From: Mesobacillus jeotgali
GTDB lineage: Bacteria > Bacillota > Bacilli > Bacillales > Cytobacillaceae
DNA length: 64,000 nt
Assembly (NCBI RefSeq): GCF_900166585.1
Contig: NZ_FVZC01000009.1
Coordinates: forward strand, 992,001-1,056,000
Direction of reading: 5' to 3'
Each line of letters starts with the position of its first letter. Positions within the stretch are counted from its first letter, which is position 1. Below are positions 27,287 to 37,526 of this stretch, in pieces. The notes below the pieces were generated by a model, which saw nothing but the letters and a program-made list of their open reading frames with translations, did not search any database and was not told where the DNA came from. The translations under genes were made by a program, and so were the position numbers.

Positions 27287-27780
27287 ATATTCACTAAAAG
27301 GTCTTTTAACCATTTATGATAAAGTTTATTTGTATCCGAATAGTGCCTGTTAATCAATTGAGGCAATCCTGCCGGATATTCTGTCTCAACCGAGGTTTCT
27401 TCCTGCAGCTCGATGATCCATTGTTGGATCATTTTCTTTATTTCATCTACATTTGATAAATGAATGAAAAGGGTGGCAGGATAAAGTGAGCGAGGCTCCT
27501 TCAATCGTTGTTCAAAAACGAGCTGAATTTCTTTGGATAGCTGATCCTTTCCTTCATCTGTAATCCGATAGACAGTCCGGTTTGGCCGATTATTGACTTG
27601 CTCTTCCTTTTCCGATTCCACCCATTCATGCTTTTCCAGTTTTCTAATCGCATGATAAATGTTACCGTCCGTCACAGGGAAAAGATGGTCCCACTTATTT
27701 TCAATAATCATTTTCTTCATTTCATATGGGTGATAGGATTTCTCCTGCAATAAGCCTAAAAGGACAATCTGGATGGACAT
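27274..27780 (-). CDS. PadR family transcriptional regulator
   Basis: 168 residues starting MSIQIVLLGLLQEKSYHPYEMKKMI at 27780, with GGAAAGAAG upstream on the minus strand; the reading frame extends to 27858 without support. The N-terminal winged helix (residues 1-80, with NIYHAIRKLEKHEWV and NRPNRTVYRITDEGK) is followed by a Vir_act_alpha_C helical dimer domain. It lies downstream of a GNAT gene. A decayed relative sits at 23100-23220. Confidence 0.9.
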   Translation of the reverse strand: MSIQIVLLGLLQEKSYHPYEMKKMIIENKWDHLFPVTDGNIYHAIRKLEKHEWVESEKEEQVNNRPNRTVYRITDEGKDQLSKEIQLVFEQRLKEPRSLYPATLFIHLSNVDEIKKMIQQWIIELQEETSVETEYPAGLPQLINRHYSDTNKLYHKWLKDLLVNIKKS

Positions 27781-27872
27781 GGTTTCACTTCTTTCCGGTG
27801 GACTAAGTATATAATATAACACTAACGCTGCTAAAAGGTTGACGGAAATAGCTTTCACTTAAGACGGATTTT

Positions 27873-28334
27873 CTATAGTTTTAGCTTTAACCCTTCATGG
27901 GTTGCCGTAAAGCCTAATTTTTCATAAAATCTCAATGCATCAGGTCTTTTTTTATCAGTGGTCAATTGTACTAAGTGGCAGCCTCGTTCTTCAGCACGTT
28001 TAATGGCCCATTTGATCAGTTCACTGCCGACCCCCATGCCTCTGACTCGAGAGGATGTCCTGACTCCCTCGATCGTCGCTCTCCATCCGCCTTGATGGGT
28101 GATGTAGGGGGTGAAAGTAATTTGCTGTACTCCAATCACTTCATTGTCCCGGCATGCCACTATTAATTCGTTATTTGGATCCGAGGAAATTGCCTTGAAT
28201 GCGTCCAGGTAACTTTGGGGAAGTGGCTGTTCATAACGTTCACGTTGACTTCCTAATACATCATCAGCAAGCATTTCAACGATCCTATTTAAATCCTGTT
28301 CTTCAGCCATTCTAAACACCAATTTAGCACCCAT
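27873..28334 (-). CDS. GNAT family N-acetyltransferase
   Basis: 153 residues from the ATG at 28334, which has AAAAGGGGCG upstream. The acetyl-CoA loop reads RVRGMGVGSELIKWAIKRAEERG (pattern R/Q-x-x-G-x-G) and DALRFYEKLGFTATHEGLK ends the domain. Probably co-transcribed with the PadR gene 93 bases downstream. Substrate unknown. Confidence 0.88.
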   Translation of the reverse strand: MGAKLVFRMAEEQDLNRIVEMLADDVLGSQRERYEQPLPQSYLDAFKAISSDPNNELIVACRDNEVIGVQQITFTPYITHQGGWRATIEGVRTSSRVRGMGVGSELIKWAIKRAEERGCHLVQLTTDKKRPDALRFYEKLGFTATHEGLKLKL

Positions 28335-28487
28335 TCGTATTCGCCCCTTTTCAATCATCCTATTTGTTTCTATGCTAACTGAATTTTAGTCATAAGTGAA
28401 TGATGTTGTTTCTATGACTTATTATAAGTCTTCCTTATGATTGTGTTGAAGTGGGGATGATGTGTGGGGATGAGGTGCATTAAGATA

Positions 28488-28522
28488 AAAACAGACTAAA
28501 CCATATGGCTTAGTCTGTAAGT
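28488..28522. terminator. terminator downstream of SDR gene
   Basis: ACAGACTAA and TTAGTCTGT form a 9-base stem around CCATATGGC. An A-rich flank on the plus side becomes the T-tail for the minus-strand SDR gene. Confidence 0.65.
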
Positions 28523-28538
28523 TTGTGTAAAGGTAAAA

Positions 28539-29273
28539 TTACTGAGCAGAAAAGCCTCCGTCAATGACTAATTCTGCTCCCGTAATATAAGCAGCATCAT
28601 CTGAAGCCAGGAATAATACGGCACGTGCCACATCATCCGCTTGTCCTAAGCGTTGTAAAGGAGTAGCCATAATCAAACGCTTTACGACTTCACTTGATTC
28701 GGACAAGTTAGCTGTCATTGGTGTTTCGATGACTCCAGGGAATACAGTATTTACGCGAATTCCGAATCTGCCATAGGCTGTACTGGCTGCACGTGAGATA
28801 GATCTGACGGCACCTTTAGAAGCGGTGTACGTATTGACACCCATACCAACCATGGCAGTATAACTCGAAATATTGACAACGGCACCGCTGTTTTGTTTCA
28901 CCATATGAGGCAATACATGCTTCATACCGGCAAATGGACCAAAGCCATTAATGCGCATCATTAAATCCCAATCTTCAATCGTTGTTTCGTCCATTTGCTT
29001 TTCAGTCGCAATTCCTGCGTTATTAATCAGGATATCGATTCGTCCATGATCAGCAATGATTTCATCAACAGCTTTTTTCCAATCGTCCTCAGACATTACA
29101 TTCAACAATTTGCCCTCAATGGAATCATGCTGACTGACCACTTCAAGCAGTTCTTTATTAATATCAGCAGCGATGACATAAGCGCCTTCTTCAACAAAAA
29201 GCTCAGACATTCTTTTCCCCATACCTGAAGCTCCACCCGTGATCAGAACGATTTTATTATCAAATTTCCCCAT
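28539..29273 (-). CDS. SDR family oxidoreductase
   Basis: 244-residue classical short-chain dehydrogenase. It has the cofactor motif TGGASGMGKRMSELF (residues about 11-25), D in ADINKE suggesting NAD preference, NNAG (INNAGIATEK), catalytic Ser (NISSYTAMVG) and YTASKG. C-terminal ITGAELVIDGGFSAQ is typical of FabG-like enzymes. The ATG has GGAGGAAT upstream on the minus strand. Substrate unknown. Confidence 0.92.
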   Translation of the reverse strand: MGKFDNKIVLITGGASGMGKRMSELFVEEGAYVIAADINKELLEVVSQHDSIEGKLLNVMSEDDWKKAVDEIIADHGRIDILINNAGIATEKQMDETTIEDWDLMMRINGFGPFAGMKHVLPHMVKQNSGAVVNISSYTAMVGMGVNTYTASKGAVRSISRAASTAYGRFGIRVNTVFPGVIETPMTANLSESSEVVKRLIMATPLQRLGQADDVARAVLFLASDDAAYITGAELVIDGGFSAQ

Positions 29274-29531
29274 CGTAATTCCTCCCTTTTGTTTGTTTCA
29301 CTCATATTATAACCAGTTAAATACTTTGTGCAAAGTATTATGTTTTGCATATTAAGCAATAAGCTGGTGGGTTTGGAAGAAAATCCAACAAGTGGCAAAA
29401 ACAGTAAGTAATAAGTTTAATAGCAACTATTATCCCTTTACAATCGCTCCAAATTCTTATAGAATACTTGAATGGCTTCCAAATTCTTAAAAGCTATTAA
29501 AACAGTAGATGATAGAAAGAGGGGAATGAAC

Positions 29532-31463
29532 GTGATTAAAAAAATCCCAAAAACCCACATGGGCCTATTCTTTTTAGCTGTTGTTTTATTATGGGTGAAA
29601 ACATATTTAGTACAACATTTAGAATTCAAACTAGGCTTGGATAATAACTTGCAGCAATTTCTATTATTTCTGAATCCGTTAGGTTCAGTCTTACTATTCT
29701 TAGGTTTTTCTTTATTATCCACGAAAAGAAAATTTTTATGGCTTATTGTTATTGACTTTATTTTGAGCTTCTTACTATTTGCAAATGTGGTGTATTACCG
29801 ATTCTTTAGCGATTTCATCACCATACCAACCATTTCCCAGACACAAAACTTTGGGGATGTAAGCACAAGTGTGTCATCTTTGCTGAAACCTTATGACTTT
29901 TTATTTTTCCTGGACACGCTTATTGTATTGGCCGTAGGATTACTGTGGAAAAAAGAGCGTACGAGCGGAATGGTTAATCGCAAAAGCGTTGCGACTGTGT
30001 TCATAGCCGCCATTCTAATCATGTCAGTGAACCTTGGGCTGGCAGAAAAAGACCGCCCGCAATTATTAACGAGGACATTCGATCGCAACTATATTGTCAA
30101 ATATTTGGGGATGTATAACTATACCATTTATGATGCTGTACAGAGTGTCAATGGCTCCATGAAACGGGCAATGGCAAGTACAGATGATTTAACTGAAATC
30201 CTTAATTACCAGAGAACAAATTACGCAAAACCGAATCCGGAATACTTCGGTGCTGCGAAAGGGATGAATGTAGTTTACTTCCACCTTGAATCGATGCAAA
30301 ATTTCTTGATTGATTACAAACTTCACGGTGAAGAAGTAACACCATTCCTGAACTCGTTAACGAGAGATTCAAACACCCTGTATTTTGATAATTTTTTCCA
30401 TCAAACAGCCCAGGGGAAGACATCTGATGCTGAATTTATGCTCGAGAACTCCCTATATGGTCTGCCGCAAGGGTCTGCTTTCTCTACAAAAGGAATGAAT
30501 ACGTATCAAGCTGCACCAGCTATCTTAGGCCAAAACGGATACACTTCCGCTGTTTTCCACGGGAACAATGGATCGTTCTGGAACCGTGATGAAATTTATA
30601 AATCATTTGGCTATGACAACTTCTTCGATTCAAGCTACTACACAATGAATGAAGAGGACCTTGCAGAGTATGGGTTAATGGATAAGCCGTTCCTTAAGCA
30701 ATCTCAGCCTATGCTTGAATCATTGCCACAGCCATTTTATACAAAGTTCATAACAGTATCCAACCATTTTCCTTATAAAATGGATCAGGAAAAAACAACG
30801 ATTGAACCACATACTACTGGAGATGCATCCGTTGATTCATATTTCCAGACAGCTCGATATGCTGATGAAGCATTAAAAGAGTTCTTTGACTACCTAAAGG
30901 CATCCGGTTTATATGATAACACTGTAGTCATCATGTATGGTGATCATTATGGCATTTCCGATAATCACAACAAGGCGATGGAGACAGTATTAGGCAAAGA
31001 AATTACTCCATTTGAAAGTGCTGGCCTTCAGAGAGTACCATTATTGATGCATGTGCCCGGCATCAAGGGAGGAACAATGCATGAATACGGCGGACAAATT
31101 GACTTGCTTCCAACTCTCATGCATTTACTAGGAATTGATTCAAAGCCATATCTCCAATTGGGTACAGACTTGTTATCAGAAGATCACGATGAACTAGTGC
31201 CATTCCGAGATGGTGATTTCATGAGTCCTAAAGTCTCATTCATTGACGGCAAGTATTATGACTCAGCTACCGGCACTGTAATAGAAGAAACGGAAGAAGC
31301 AAAACAGCAGAGGGAAATGACGGAGACCATATTGAATTACTCTGATAAGGTGGTAGAAGGTGACCTTTTACGTTTCTACACTCCTAAGGATTTTGTTCCT
31401 GTTGATCGTTCACAGTATGATTATAAAGAGAAGATCGATCAGAACAGCAATAAAACTGAATAG
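29532..31463 (+). CDS. ltaS: lipoteichoic acid synthase LtaS family (sulfatase fold)
   Basis: 643 residues from the GTG at 29532; AGAGGGG at 29518-29524 is too close to the ATG at 29526. Five N-terminal membrane helices are followed by an extracellular sulfatase-like domain with catalytic T297 (QGKTSDAEFM), metal ligands in YFHLESMQ and YGDHYGIS, and HVPG. LtaS polymerises glycerol phosphate on the membrane outer face. Length and motifs fit LtaS/YflE/YfnI/YqgS paralogues; which one cannot be told. A strong terminator follows. Confidence 0.92.
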   Translation: MIKKIPKTHMGLFFLAVVLLWVKTYLVQHLEFKLGLDNNLQQFLLFLNPLGSVLLFLGFSLLSTKRKFLWLIVIDFILSFLLFANVVYYRFFSDFITIPTISQTQNFGDVSTSVSSLLKPYDFLFFLDTLIVLAVGLLWKKERTSGMVNRKSVATVFIAAILIMSVNLGLAEKDRPQLLTRTFDRNYIVKYLGMYNYTIYDAVQSVNGSMKRAMASTDDLTEILNYQRTNYAKPNPEYFGAAKGMNVVYFHLESMQNFLIDYKLHGEEVTPFLNSLTRDSNTLYFDNFFHQTAQGKTSDAEFMLENSLYGLPQGSAFSTKGMNTYQAAPAILGQNGYTSAVFHGNNGSFWNRDEIYKSFGYDNFFDSSYYTMNEEDLAEYGLMDKPFLKQSQPMLESLPQPFYTKFITVSNHFPYKMDQEKTTIEPHTTGDASVDSYFQTARYADEALKEFFDYLKASGLYDNTVVIMYGDHYGISDNHNKAMETVLGKEITPFESAGLQRVPLLMHVPGIKGGTMHEYGGQIDLLPTLMHLLGIDSKPYLQLGTDLLSEDHDELVPFRDGDFMSPKVSFIDGKYYDSATGTVIEETEEAKQQREMTETILNYSDKVVEGDLLRFYTPKDFVPVDRSQYDYKEKIDQNSNKTE

Positions 31464-31473
31464 TTACAGATAA

Positions 31474-31510
31474 GCTGCCGGGCTTGATGAGCCCGGCAGT
31501 TTTTTGTTTT
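31474..31510 (+). terminator. terminator after ltaS
   Basis: CTGCCGGGCT and AGCCCGGCAG form a GC-rich 10-base stem with loop TGATG, followed by TTTTTTG. Confidence 0.92.
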
Positions 31511-31639
31511 TCTGGTAGATATTATTGTATTAATAGTTCTTCAACGTTACTTCCCCAAGCTTGAAATCCCTTCACCTATTAAAGCCATAAACAATAACTT
31601 ATGTTCTAAATGAATAAGAAGAAGAGACCTTTTGACAAA

Positions 31640-31841
31640 TAGAGCTAAGGAGCCACCAGTATAGCGGATGTACATATATTTACGAACAACGATTATCACA
31701 AAAGTTAGAGGAAAGTTGGGTTTTATCAAAGAAGGATTATTAAGGAATTATGAGTTTGCACGTGGTAAATTTCATTATTTATATATGTATTCTTTGTTGA
31801 AAGAAGACTTTGGTAAAATTATAGAGGGTCAGACAAAGTGA
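31640..31841 (+). pseudogene. remnant of a GNAT (RimJ/RimL-type) acetyltransferase gene
   Basis: One frame reads KLGFIKEGLLRNYEFARGKF, then HYLYMYSLLKEDFGK to a stop at 31839-31841, the usual C-terminus of ribosomal-type acetyltransferases. Upstream, ADVHIFTNNDYHKS is in another frame, so at least one frameshift occurred, and the N-terminal two thirds are missing. Confidence 0.55.
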
Positions 31842-31937
31842 ACTACTGATGCTCATTTATGAGTCTCAATTATAAAGTAGAAATTATGGGTCGAAGGGCA
31901 GTAAAATTAGATTGGTTAAAAGTATGTGATCATAAAA

Positions 31938-31992
31938 ACACCTAGGATGTCGTATGGTTGAATTACGACATCCTAGGTGTTTGATCTTTTAA
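31938..31992. terminator. long perfect hairpin, bidirectional terminator
   Basis: ACACCTAGGATGTCGTA (31938-31954) and its exact complement (31964-31980) flank a 9-base loop, with A-run to the left and TTGATCTTTT to the right. It can end the broken MFS gene read from the right. Confidence 0.8.
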
Positions 31993-32066
31993 TAAAAAGA
32001 AAAACAGATGAACAATTGTAATTATCACTTTGGAAAAATCCTCTCAAGGGATGTAATCAGTTTCGA

Positions 32067-32545
32067 TTATTTTTCCGTCTGTACATGGATTGTTGCTCTT
32101 TGAACTAGCACAAAATAGGAAAGGAGAGCGAGTAAGCTTGCTGATAAAATAACCACACCCATTGGTATCGCTGAATATTCTCCCGCAATCCCTACTAATG
32201 GTGATGTAAGCGAACCAAGAACAAATGGCAGTAAACCTAATAGTGCTGATGCACTTCCGGCAATATGTCCCTGAGACTCAATTGCTAATGCGAAGGAAGT
32301 GGTTGAAATGATCCCTATGGAACACACTAAAAAGAAAATCGGGATAGCAACTGCTAGAAGTGGTGCTTTTAACAGAAGAGCTTCCAGTAAAAAAATACCG
32401 GCGGCAGTAGAAAGGTATAAACCGAATTTCAAGAATGTTTTTTCGGGAATAATATCTGCTAAACGACCAACCAACTGGGTTCCAATGATTAAAGCCAGGC
32501 CATTTACTCCAAAAAGTCGATTCAACTTCAGGAAAATATTTGTTT
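32067..32545 (-). pseudogene. C-terminal half of a Bcr/CflA-type MFS drug transporter
   Basis: About 152 residues remain, beginning near LFGVNGLALIIGTQLVGRLAD, which is the middle of this 12-helix family, and running to the natural C-terminus through about five membrane helices. No start codon or ribosome site is present, and homology stops at 32515-32545, exactly where the restriction remnant on the other strand begins. The first six or seven helices are gone, so transport function is lost. Confidence 0.8.
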
Positions 32546-34472
32546 GCTGATTCCATAATGATTGCTGATGAGTTGGTAGAAATCCGGGAAGTTACAGATT
32601 TTTCTGATTCAAACGAGGATGCAATCAACCTCTTATTTACAACTATCCAGCAACTGCATATCGACTTGAATACACCTCGTGAAAATCGCCTCTCTTATGA
32701 ACAATTCGAGGACATTTCCGTTGTAATGCTCGCCGACGAAGCACATCACTTAAATGCCGGACTCAATGCGGATGAGAAAAAGGATAATACCAGTTGGACT
32801 GCGACAGTTGATAACATTCAAAGAAATGCAAAAAAATCTTCTCTTTTCGAGTTCACTGCAACGATAGATTTGTTAGATGCTGACATTGCAGCGAAGTACA
32901 GAGAACACCTACTGTATAAATATAATCTTAAAGATTTTCGATTAGATGGTTATAGTAAAGATGTTTTGTTCCACCTGGTAAATAATGAAGTTGATGTCCG
33001 TATGCTTCAAGCAATAATCATCAGTCAGTTCAGAAAGAAAATCGCATTAAAAAATGGGATTAACTTAAAACCACTAATTCTATTTAAGTCACAAAAGAAG
33101 ACAGAGAGCGCAGGGAATCTATCTTATTTTCTTGAAATTTTGGATGGTCTAACGGCTTATCAAATTGAACAACAAAAACTATCCTCAACTGGCCTTGATG
33201 GTATTTTGACACAGGCGTTTAACTTTTTTGATGAAAATGGCATTACTCATGAGAACCTAATTGCCGAATTAAAAGAAGACTTCCGCGAAGAACGATTAAT
33301 GCTTATCGATAGTGATAATAAGACGAGTGATAAGTTGGTTGAATTAAATACTCTGGAAGATCCCAAAAATGAGATTCGGGCTATCTTTGCCGTTGATATG
33401 CTGAACGAAGGATGGGATGTACTAAATCTATTTGATATCGTTCGCCTCTACGATACTCGTGATGGGAAGACGACGAAAGCTGGATTTAAGCCAGGGGCGA
33501 CAACTAATGCAGAGAAGCAACTTATTGGTCGTGGAGCTCGTTACTATCCATTTGTCATCAATAATGATTTAGCTATGAAATACAATGCGGAAATTTGACC
33601 ATAATGAAGCGGCCGAACTACGCGTTATTGAACAACTTCATTACCATTCGAAAGACAACCCGAGGTATATTTCTGAGCTGAAGCAAGTTCTTCGCGAATC
33701 CGGAATCTATGATGACCAATCAATGGTTGAAAGGCAAATCAAATTGAAACGATCCTTCCGGAAAACAGGCACTTATAAGAACGGTGTCGTATGGGTCAAC
33801 AGTCGAGTTGAAAAGCCGTCCTCTACATCAGTGCAAGGGTCCTTATTCGGGGATGATTGGGAAATCATTCTTCCAGAGGAATTGGAAGTTCATCTTCCAA
33901 CTTCTGGTATGGGCGACTTTGCAGCCTTTGAAGGAGAAGACAGAGAGGTTTTTCAAGTTAAGAAAAAACAAGATAACCGAAAGTTCAAAGTCGGAAAAGA
34001 AATCACCCTCAATGTTTTGAGAGCAGCAGTGAACCTGAAAAATAAAGATTTTAATTTTGAGAAACTGCATAATTCTTATGTCGGACTACCAACTTTGGAA
34101 GGCTTCTTGAAAGAAATTCAAAACAAAGTGTCTGTCATTGTCTTTGGTGATGAAGAGGATGTAAAAACTCTTTCTCAAGATCACAAGCTGTTTATTTCAA
34201 ATGCAATTCTGCAGGCTATTGTAGATGAGTACATTAATGTTGAGAAACAGTACAAAGGAACTTTGAAATTCGAAGCAGTCAAGATTAAAGATGTTTTCGA
34301 GAAGAGAATTCAACGCAAGTATGTTATTGATTCGAATAGTAACAAGGAGAATGGTATTTCTCAAAAAGACTTAACTGAAACCAGAATCTTCGAGGATATC
34401 GATAAACTTGACTGGTATGCTTATACAGATAACTATGGTACAAGCGAGGGAAAATTCTCTTATTTAGTCTAA
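32528..34472 (+). pseudogene. type III restriction enzyme Res subunit, 5'-truncated and frameshifted
   Basis: Two overlapping frames (to 33598 and from 33585) together give about 640 residues. The first has the helicase Walker B box DEAHH (MLADEAHHLNAG), motif III-like FTATIDL and motif VI LIGRGARYYPF. The second continues with KFDHNEAAELRVIEQLHYH as in intact Res proteins. Walker A is missing, with homology starting at SGKYLF-like residues near 32528. A one-base shift around 33585-33598 breaks the frame. Intact Res is about 850-1000 residues. Confidence 0.82.
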
Positions 34473-34706
34473 CAACTTATCATAAAGTTAATGATTCATC
34501 CTATAGTTAAACTATTTAATATGTTATTAAAACTCATACAGAAACATTTTTTTACAAAAAATACAAAAATATACCGAATCCATATAAAATTTTGGTAAAA
34601 TAAAGACAGAAAAATAAATAATTTGAAAAATCTCATCGGATTTTAGGGGTGATTAATATACAATAATATTATAGTAAAGTACTTAATTAGATAAGAAGGT
34701 AGTAAT

Positions 34707-35519
34707 ATGGATAGAATTATAACCCCATTTTTAAAGTGGCCTGGTGGAAAAAGATGGTTTATACAGAAACACAAAAGTTTGTTACCTAAAGAGTTTAATA
34801 GATATTTTGAACCTTTTTTAGGAAGTGGAGTTGTATTTTTTTATCTTAATCCTGATGTGGCAGTTCTAAATGATTTAAATAAAAATTTGATCGATACATA
34901 TAAAGGTATTAAGAGTAAGTGGAGTAAAGTTTATCAATTATTAAATGAACATAACGAAGCTCATTGTAAAGAATATTATTATTATATTCGTTCGACAACT
35001 TTTACCACTTTAGAAGAAAAAAGTGCTCAACTGATTTACCTAAATAGAACATGTTTTAACGGGATTTATCGAGTTAATAAACAAGGGCAATTTAATGTAC
35101 CGATTGGTTCTAAAACGCAAGTTTTACTAGATACTGATAACTTTCAGGCAACTGCAAAAGCATTAAGAAGTACGAAACTATTAAATAAGGATTTTGAAAA
35201 AATTATTAATATGACTAAAGAGAATGATTTTCTATTTGTGGACCCGCCATATACAGTTCGACATAATAACAATGGATTCATAAAATACAACGAAGTACTT
35301 TTCTCCTGGGATGATCAAGTGCGTCTAGCCAAAAGTTTATCAAATGCAAAAGAACGTGGTGTAAAAATAATATTAACAAATGCTTCTCATGAATCGATAA
35401 GAGATTTATACGAGCCATATGGTTTTGATTTTATTGAAACCTCACGATATAGCTCTATCTCAGCATCTTCAAGTAAACGCAGTAATTACGAGGAATTAAT
35501 AATTATGGCAAATCTATAA
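34707..35519 (+). CDS. DNA adenine methylase, D12 (Dam-like) class
   Basis: 270 residues. FLKWPGGKRWF (residues 8-18) is the AdoMet-binding motif of the D12 class, FEPFLGSGVVFF follows, and D179-PPY is the catalytic motif; the order fits alpha-class N6-adenine methylases such as Dam and DpnM. The ATG has AAGGTAGT upstream. The gene is AT-rich and only 15 bases before the HerA gene, so the two are co-expressed. Likely role is marking self DNA; the target site is unknown. Confidence 0.9.
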   Translation: MDRIITPFLKWPGGKRWFIQKHKSLLPKEFNRYFEPFLGSGVVFFYLNPDVAVLNDLNKNLIDTYKGIKSKWSKVYQLLNEHNEAHCKEYYYYIRSTTFTTLEEKSAQLIYLNRTCFNGIYRVNKQGQFNVPIGSKTQVLLDTDNFQATAKALRSTKLLNKDFEKIINMTKENDFLFVDPPYTVRHNNNGFIKYNEVLFSWDDQVRLAKSLSNAKERGVKIILTNASHESIRDLYEPYGFDFIETSRYSSISASSSKRSNYEELIIMANL

Positions 35520-35534
35520 AAAGGAGAATAGTTC

Positions 35535-37526
35535 ATGAATCAGATTGAAGATTTAATTCAAACGTCAACTTTAAGCGATAATCCTCTTAGAGTGTTATCG
35601 GATTTTTTAGACAAACAAAAAAGTCTTGAAGATGCAAGAATAGTAGATCAAATGAGGTTTGTTGGATATGTTCTGGAGTTAAATTACGATACGGCTAAGA
35701 TAATTACTTCAGATCCATATAAAGTAGCAGTTGGAGGTATTCCTCGGGGATCATTCCTAATTTTAGTACCAAATGATTTTAGGGGTGTACCATATCACTT
35801 TACTCTTTTAAGAGTGGGTGGTGTTTCACCAACTCCACTAAGTAATCATGTACAGCAAACATATTTTGAATTGCATAAGAAATCTATGCCAGAGTTAGAC
35901 GTATGGACTCAAAGTGAGCTACAATGGGGAGCGTTGGACTGTGATGTGCTCGGAATGTTTTATCAAAATCCTGTTGAATCAAACAGAGTTGCATATTCAG
36001 GAGATGTAAATAATGTTGTTAGCGCTCATCGTTACTTAGTTTATTCTCCAAATCAAGAAATCTTAAATTTAATAATTAATGGGCTTGTTAAACAAAAAAA
36101 CAGTTATGATTTGGGCTATCTTCGGACAACAGAATGTCAACTAACATCGAGTCAGGTCCAGCCAACAGAAGTAAAGATTTCTGTTGAGGACTTCAAAGGT
36201 ACAAGGACTGCTATGTTCGGTAAGACAAGATTAGGTAAGTCAAATGTTGTGAAACTTATAGCTCAATCTGTTATTAAGGCATCAAAAAAAGATAAAACCG
36301 TAGGTCAAATTATCTTTGATACAAATGGTGAATATGCGAATGATAATCCTCAAGATGGGAATAAATCACTTAGGTCAGCGTATAAGGATGATTGTGTTGT
36401 TTATGCCTTAACCAAGAGACCAGGAACAGAGTCAAAGGATTTGCGCTTGAATTTCTATGAGCAACCAGATACATGTAAAAATGTAATATCAACTCTTTTA
36501 GAACAGGATAACCAGAATGCTATATATGTAAAAAGTTTTGCTAGTGTTGAATTACCAGCTATAGAAGCAATAAAGAGTGCCGATGATAAAGAAAAAACCA
36601 GAATGATAAGAAAGATACAGTTTTATTGGGCTATATTAAAAAAGGCAGGATATTCTTGTAGTGAATCAAATCTAAGTAAACTGGGATTAAGAACCAAGAA
36701 CGCCGGAGACTTTAATCCCGGACTTAATCAAGATGTTAGAAGGAAAATATACAATATAAAGAAGAATGATGAATTACCAGCTCAGCCTAGCACAATAGAT
36801 GAATTGGTTACTGAGATAACAGCATTAACAAAGTATATAAATGAAAATACTGCTAGTGAATTAAAGTCATCATCTTCTAAGAAGGATTTATTTGATGCTG
36901 ATGATCTTGCATTACTTGGCTTCTTTTCTCCAAAATCAGGAAGCGGTGTTAGTATTCTTCGGAATTATTTAAAATATCATTCTAAAGATGCAAGTAATTT
37001 TACTACAGAGATATTGGCATATATTGATGAAGGAAAAACAGTCATTTTAGATTTAGGTAATGCTACTGATAATATAAGAAGGTACTTTTCTGATTTAGTT
37101 TCAAAAGCAGTATTTGGACACCAAGAGCAAAAATTTGTTACAAATGAATTAGGAAACCATTTTGTTCAGCTCTATTTTGAAGAGGCACACAACTTATTCC
37201 CTCCAAATACAAATGACCATACGGGTATTTACTCTAGGTTTGCCAAAGAGGGTGCTAAATTCCATATAGGGATGGTATATTCGACACAGTCTCCTTCTAC
37301 AATTAGCAGTGAACTACTTGCGCAAACTGAAAACTTCTTTGTTGGTCATCTTTCTTCTTCAAATGAGACAAGGGCTCTATCAAAAGTACAAGTTGCATTT
37401 AGTGGAATTGAAGATGATATTCAAAAAGCAAAAACCCCGGGTTATATGAGAATGTTAACTATGTCTCATAGATTTGTTATACCTGTTCAAGCAAATAAGT
37501 TTGAAGTAGTTGTTGGTGAAGAATAA
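35535..37526 (+). CDS. HerA-type hexameric ATPase/translocase
   Basis: 663 residues with a short N-terminal HAS-barrel-like region (residues about 35-190) and a HerA/FtsK-class ATPase core. Walker A is G229-K-T-R-L-G-K-S, Walker B is YFEEAHNLFP with E549/E550, and YSTQSPSTIS is the sensor-like motif; an insert at about 300-470 is helical. HerA pumps DNA into the NurA nuclease. AAGGAGA precedes the ATG, and the stop overlaps the nurA start (TAATG). No Sir2, DUF4297 or other effector is fused. Confidence 0.88.
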   Translation: MNQIEDLIQTSTLSDNPLRVLSDFLDKQKSLEDARIVDQMRFVGYVLELNYDTAKIITSDPYKVAVGGIPRGSFLILVPNDFRGVPYHFTLLRVGGVSPTPLSNHVQQTYFELHKKSMPELDVWTQSELQWGALDCDVLGMFYQNPVESNRVAYSGDVNNVVSAHRYLVYSPNQEILNLIINGLVKQKNSYDLGYLRTTECQLTSSQVQPTEVKISVEDFKGTRTAMFGKTRLGKSNVVKLIAQSVIKASKKDKTVGQIIFDTNGEYANDNPQDGNKSLRSAYKDDCVVYALTKRPGTESKDLRLNFYEQPDTCKNVISTLLEQDNQNAIYVKSFASVELPAIEAIKSADDKEKTRMIRKIQFYWAILKKAGYSCSESNLSKLGLRTKNAGDFNPGLNQDVRRKIYNIKKNDELPAQPSTIDELVTEITALTKYINENTASELKSSSSKKDLFDADDLALLGFFSPKSGSGVSILRNYLKYHSKDASNFTTEILAYIDEGKTVILDLGNATDNIRRYFSDLVSKAVFGHQEQKFVTNELGNHFVQLYFEEAHNLFPPNTNDHTGIYSRFAKEGAKFHIGMVYSTQSPSTISSELLAQTENFFVGHLSSSNETRALSKVQVAFSGIEDDIQKAKTPGYMRMLTMSHRFVIPVQANKFEVVVGEE

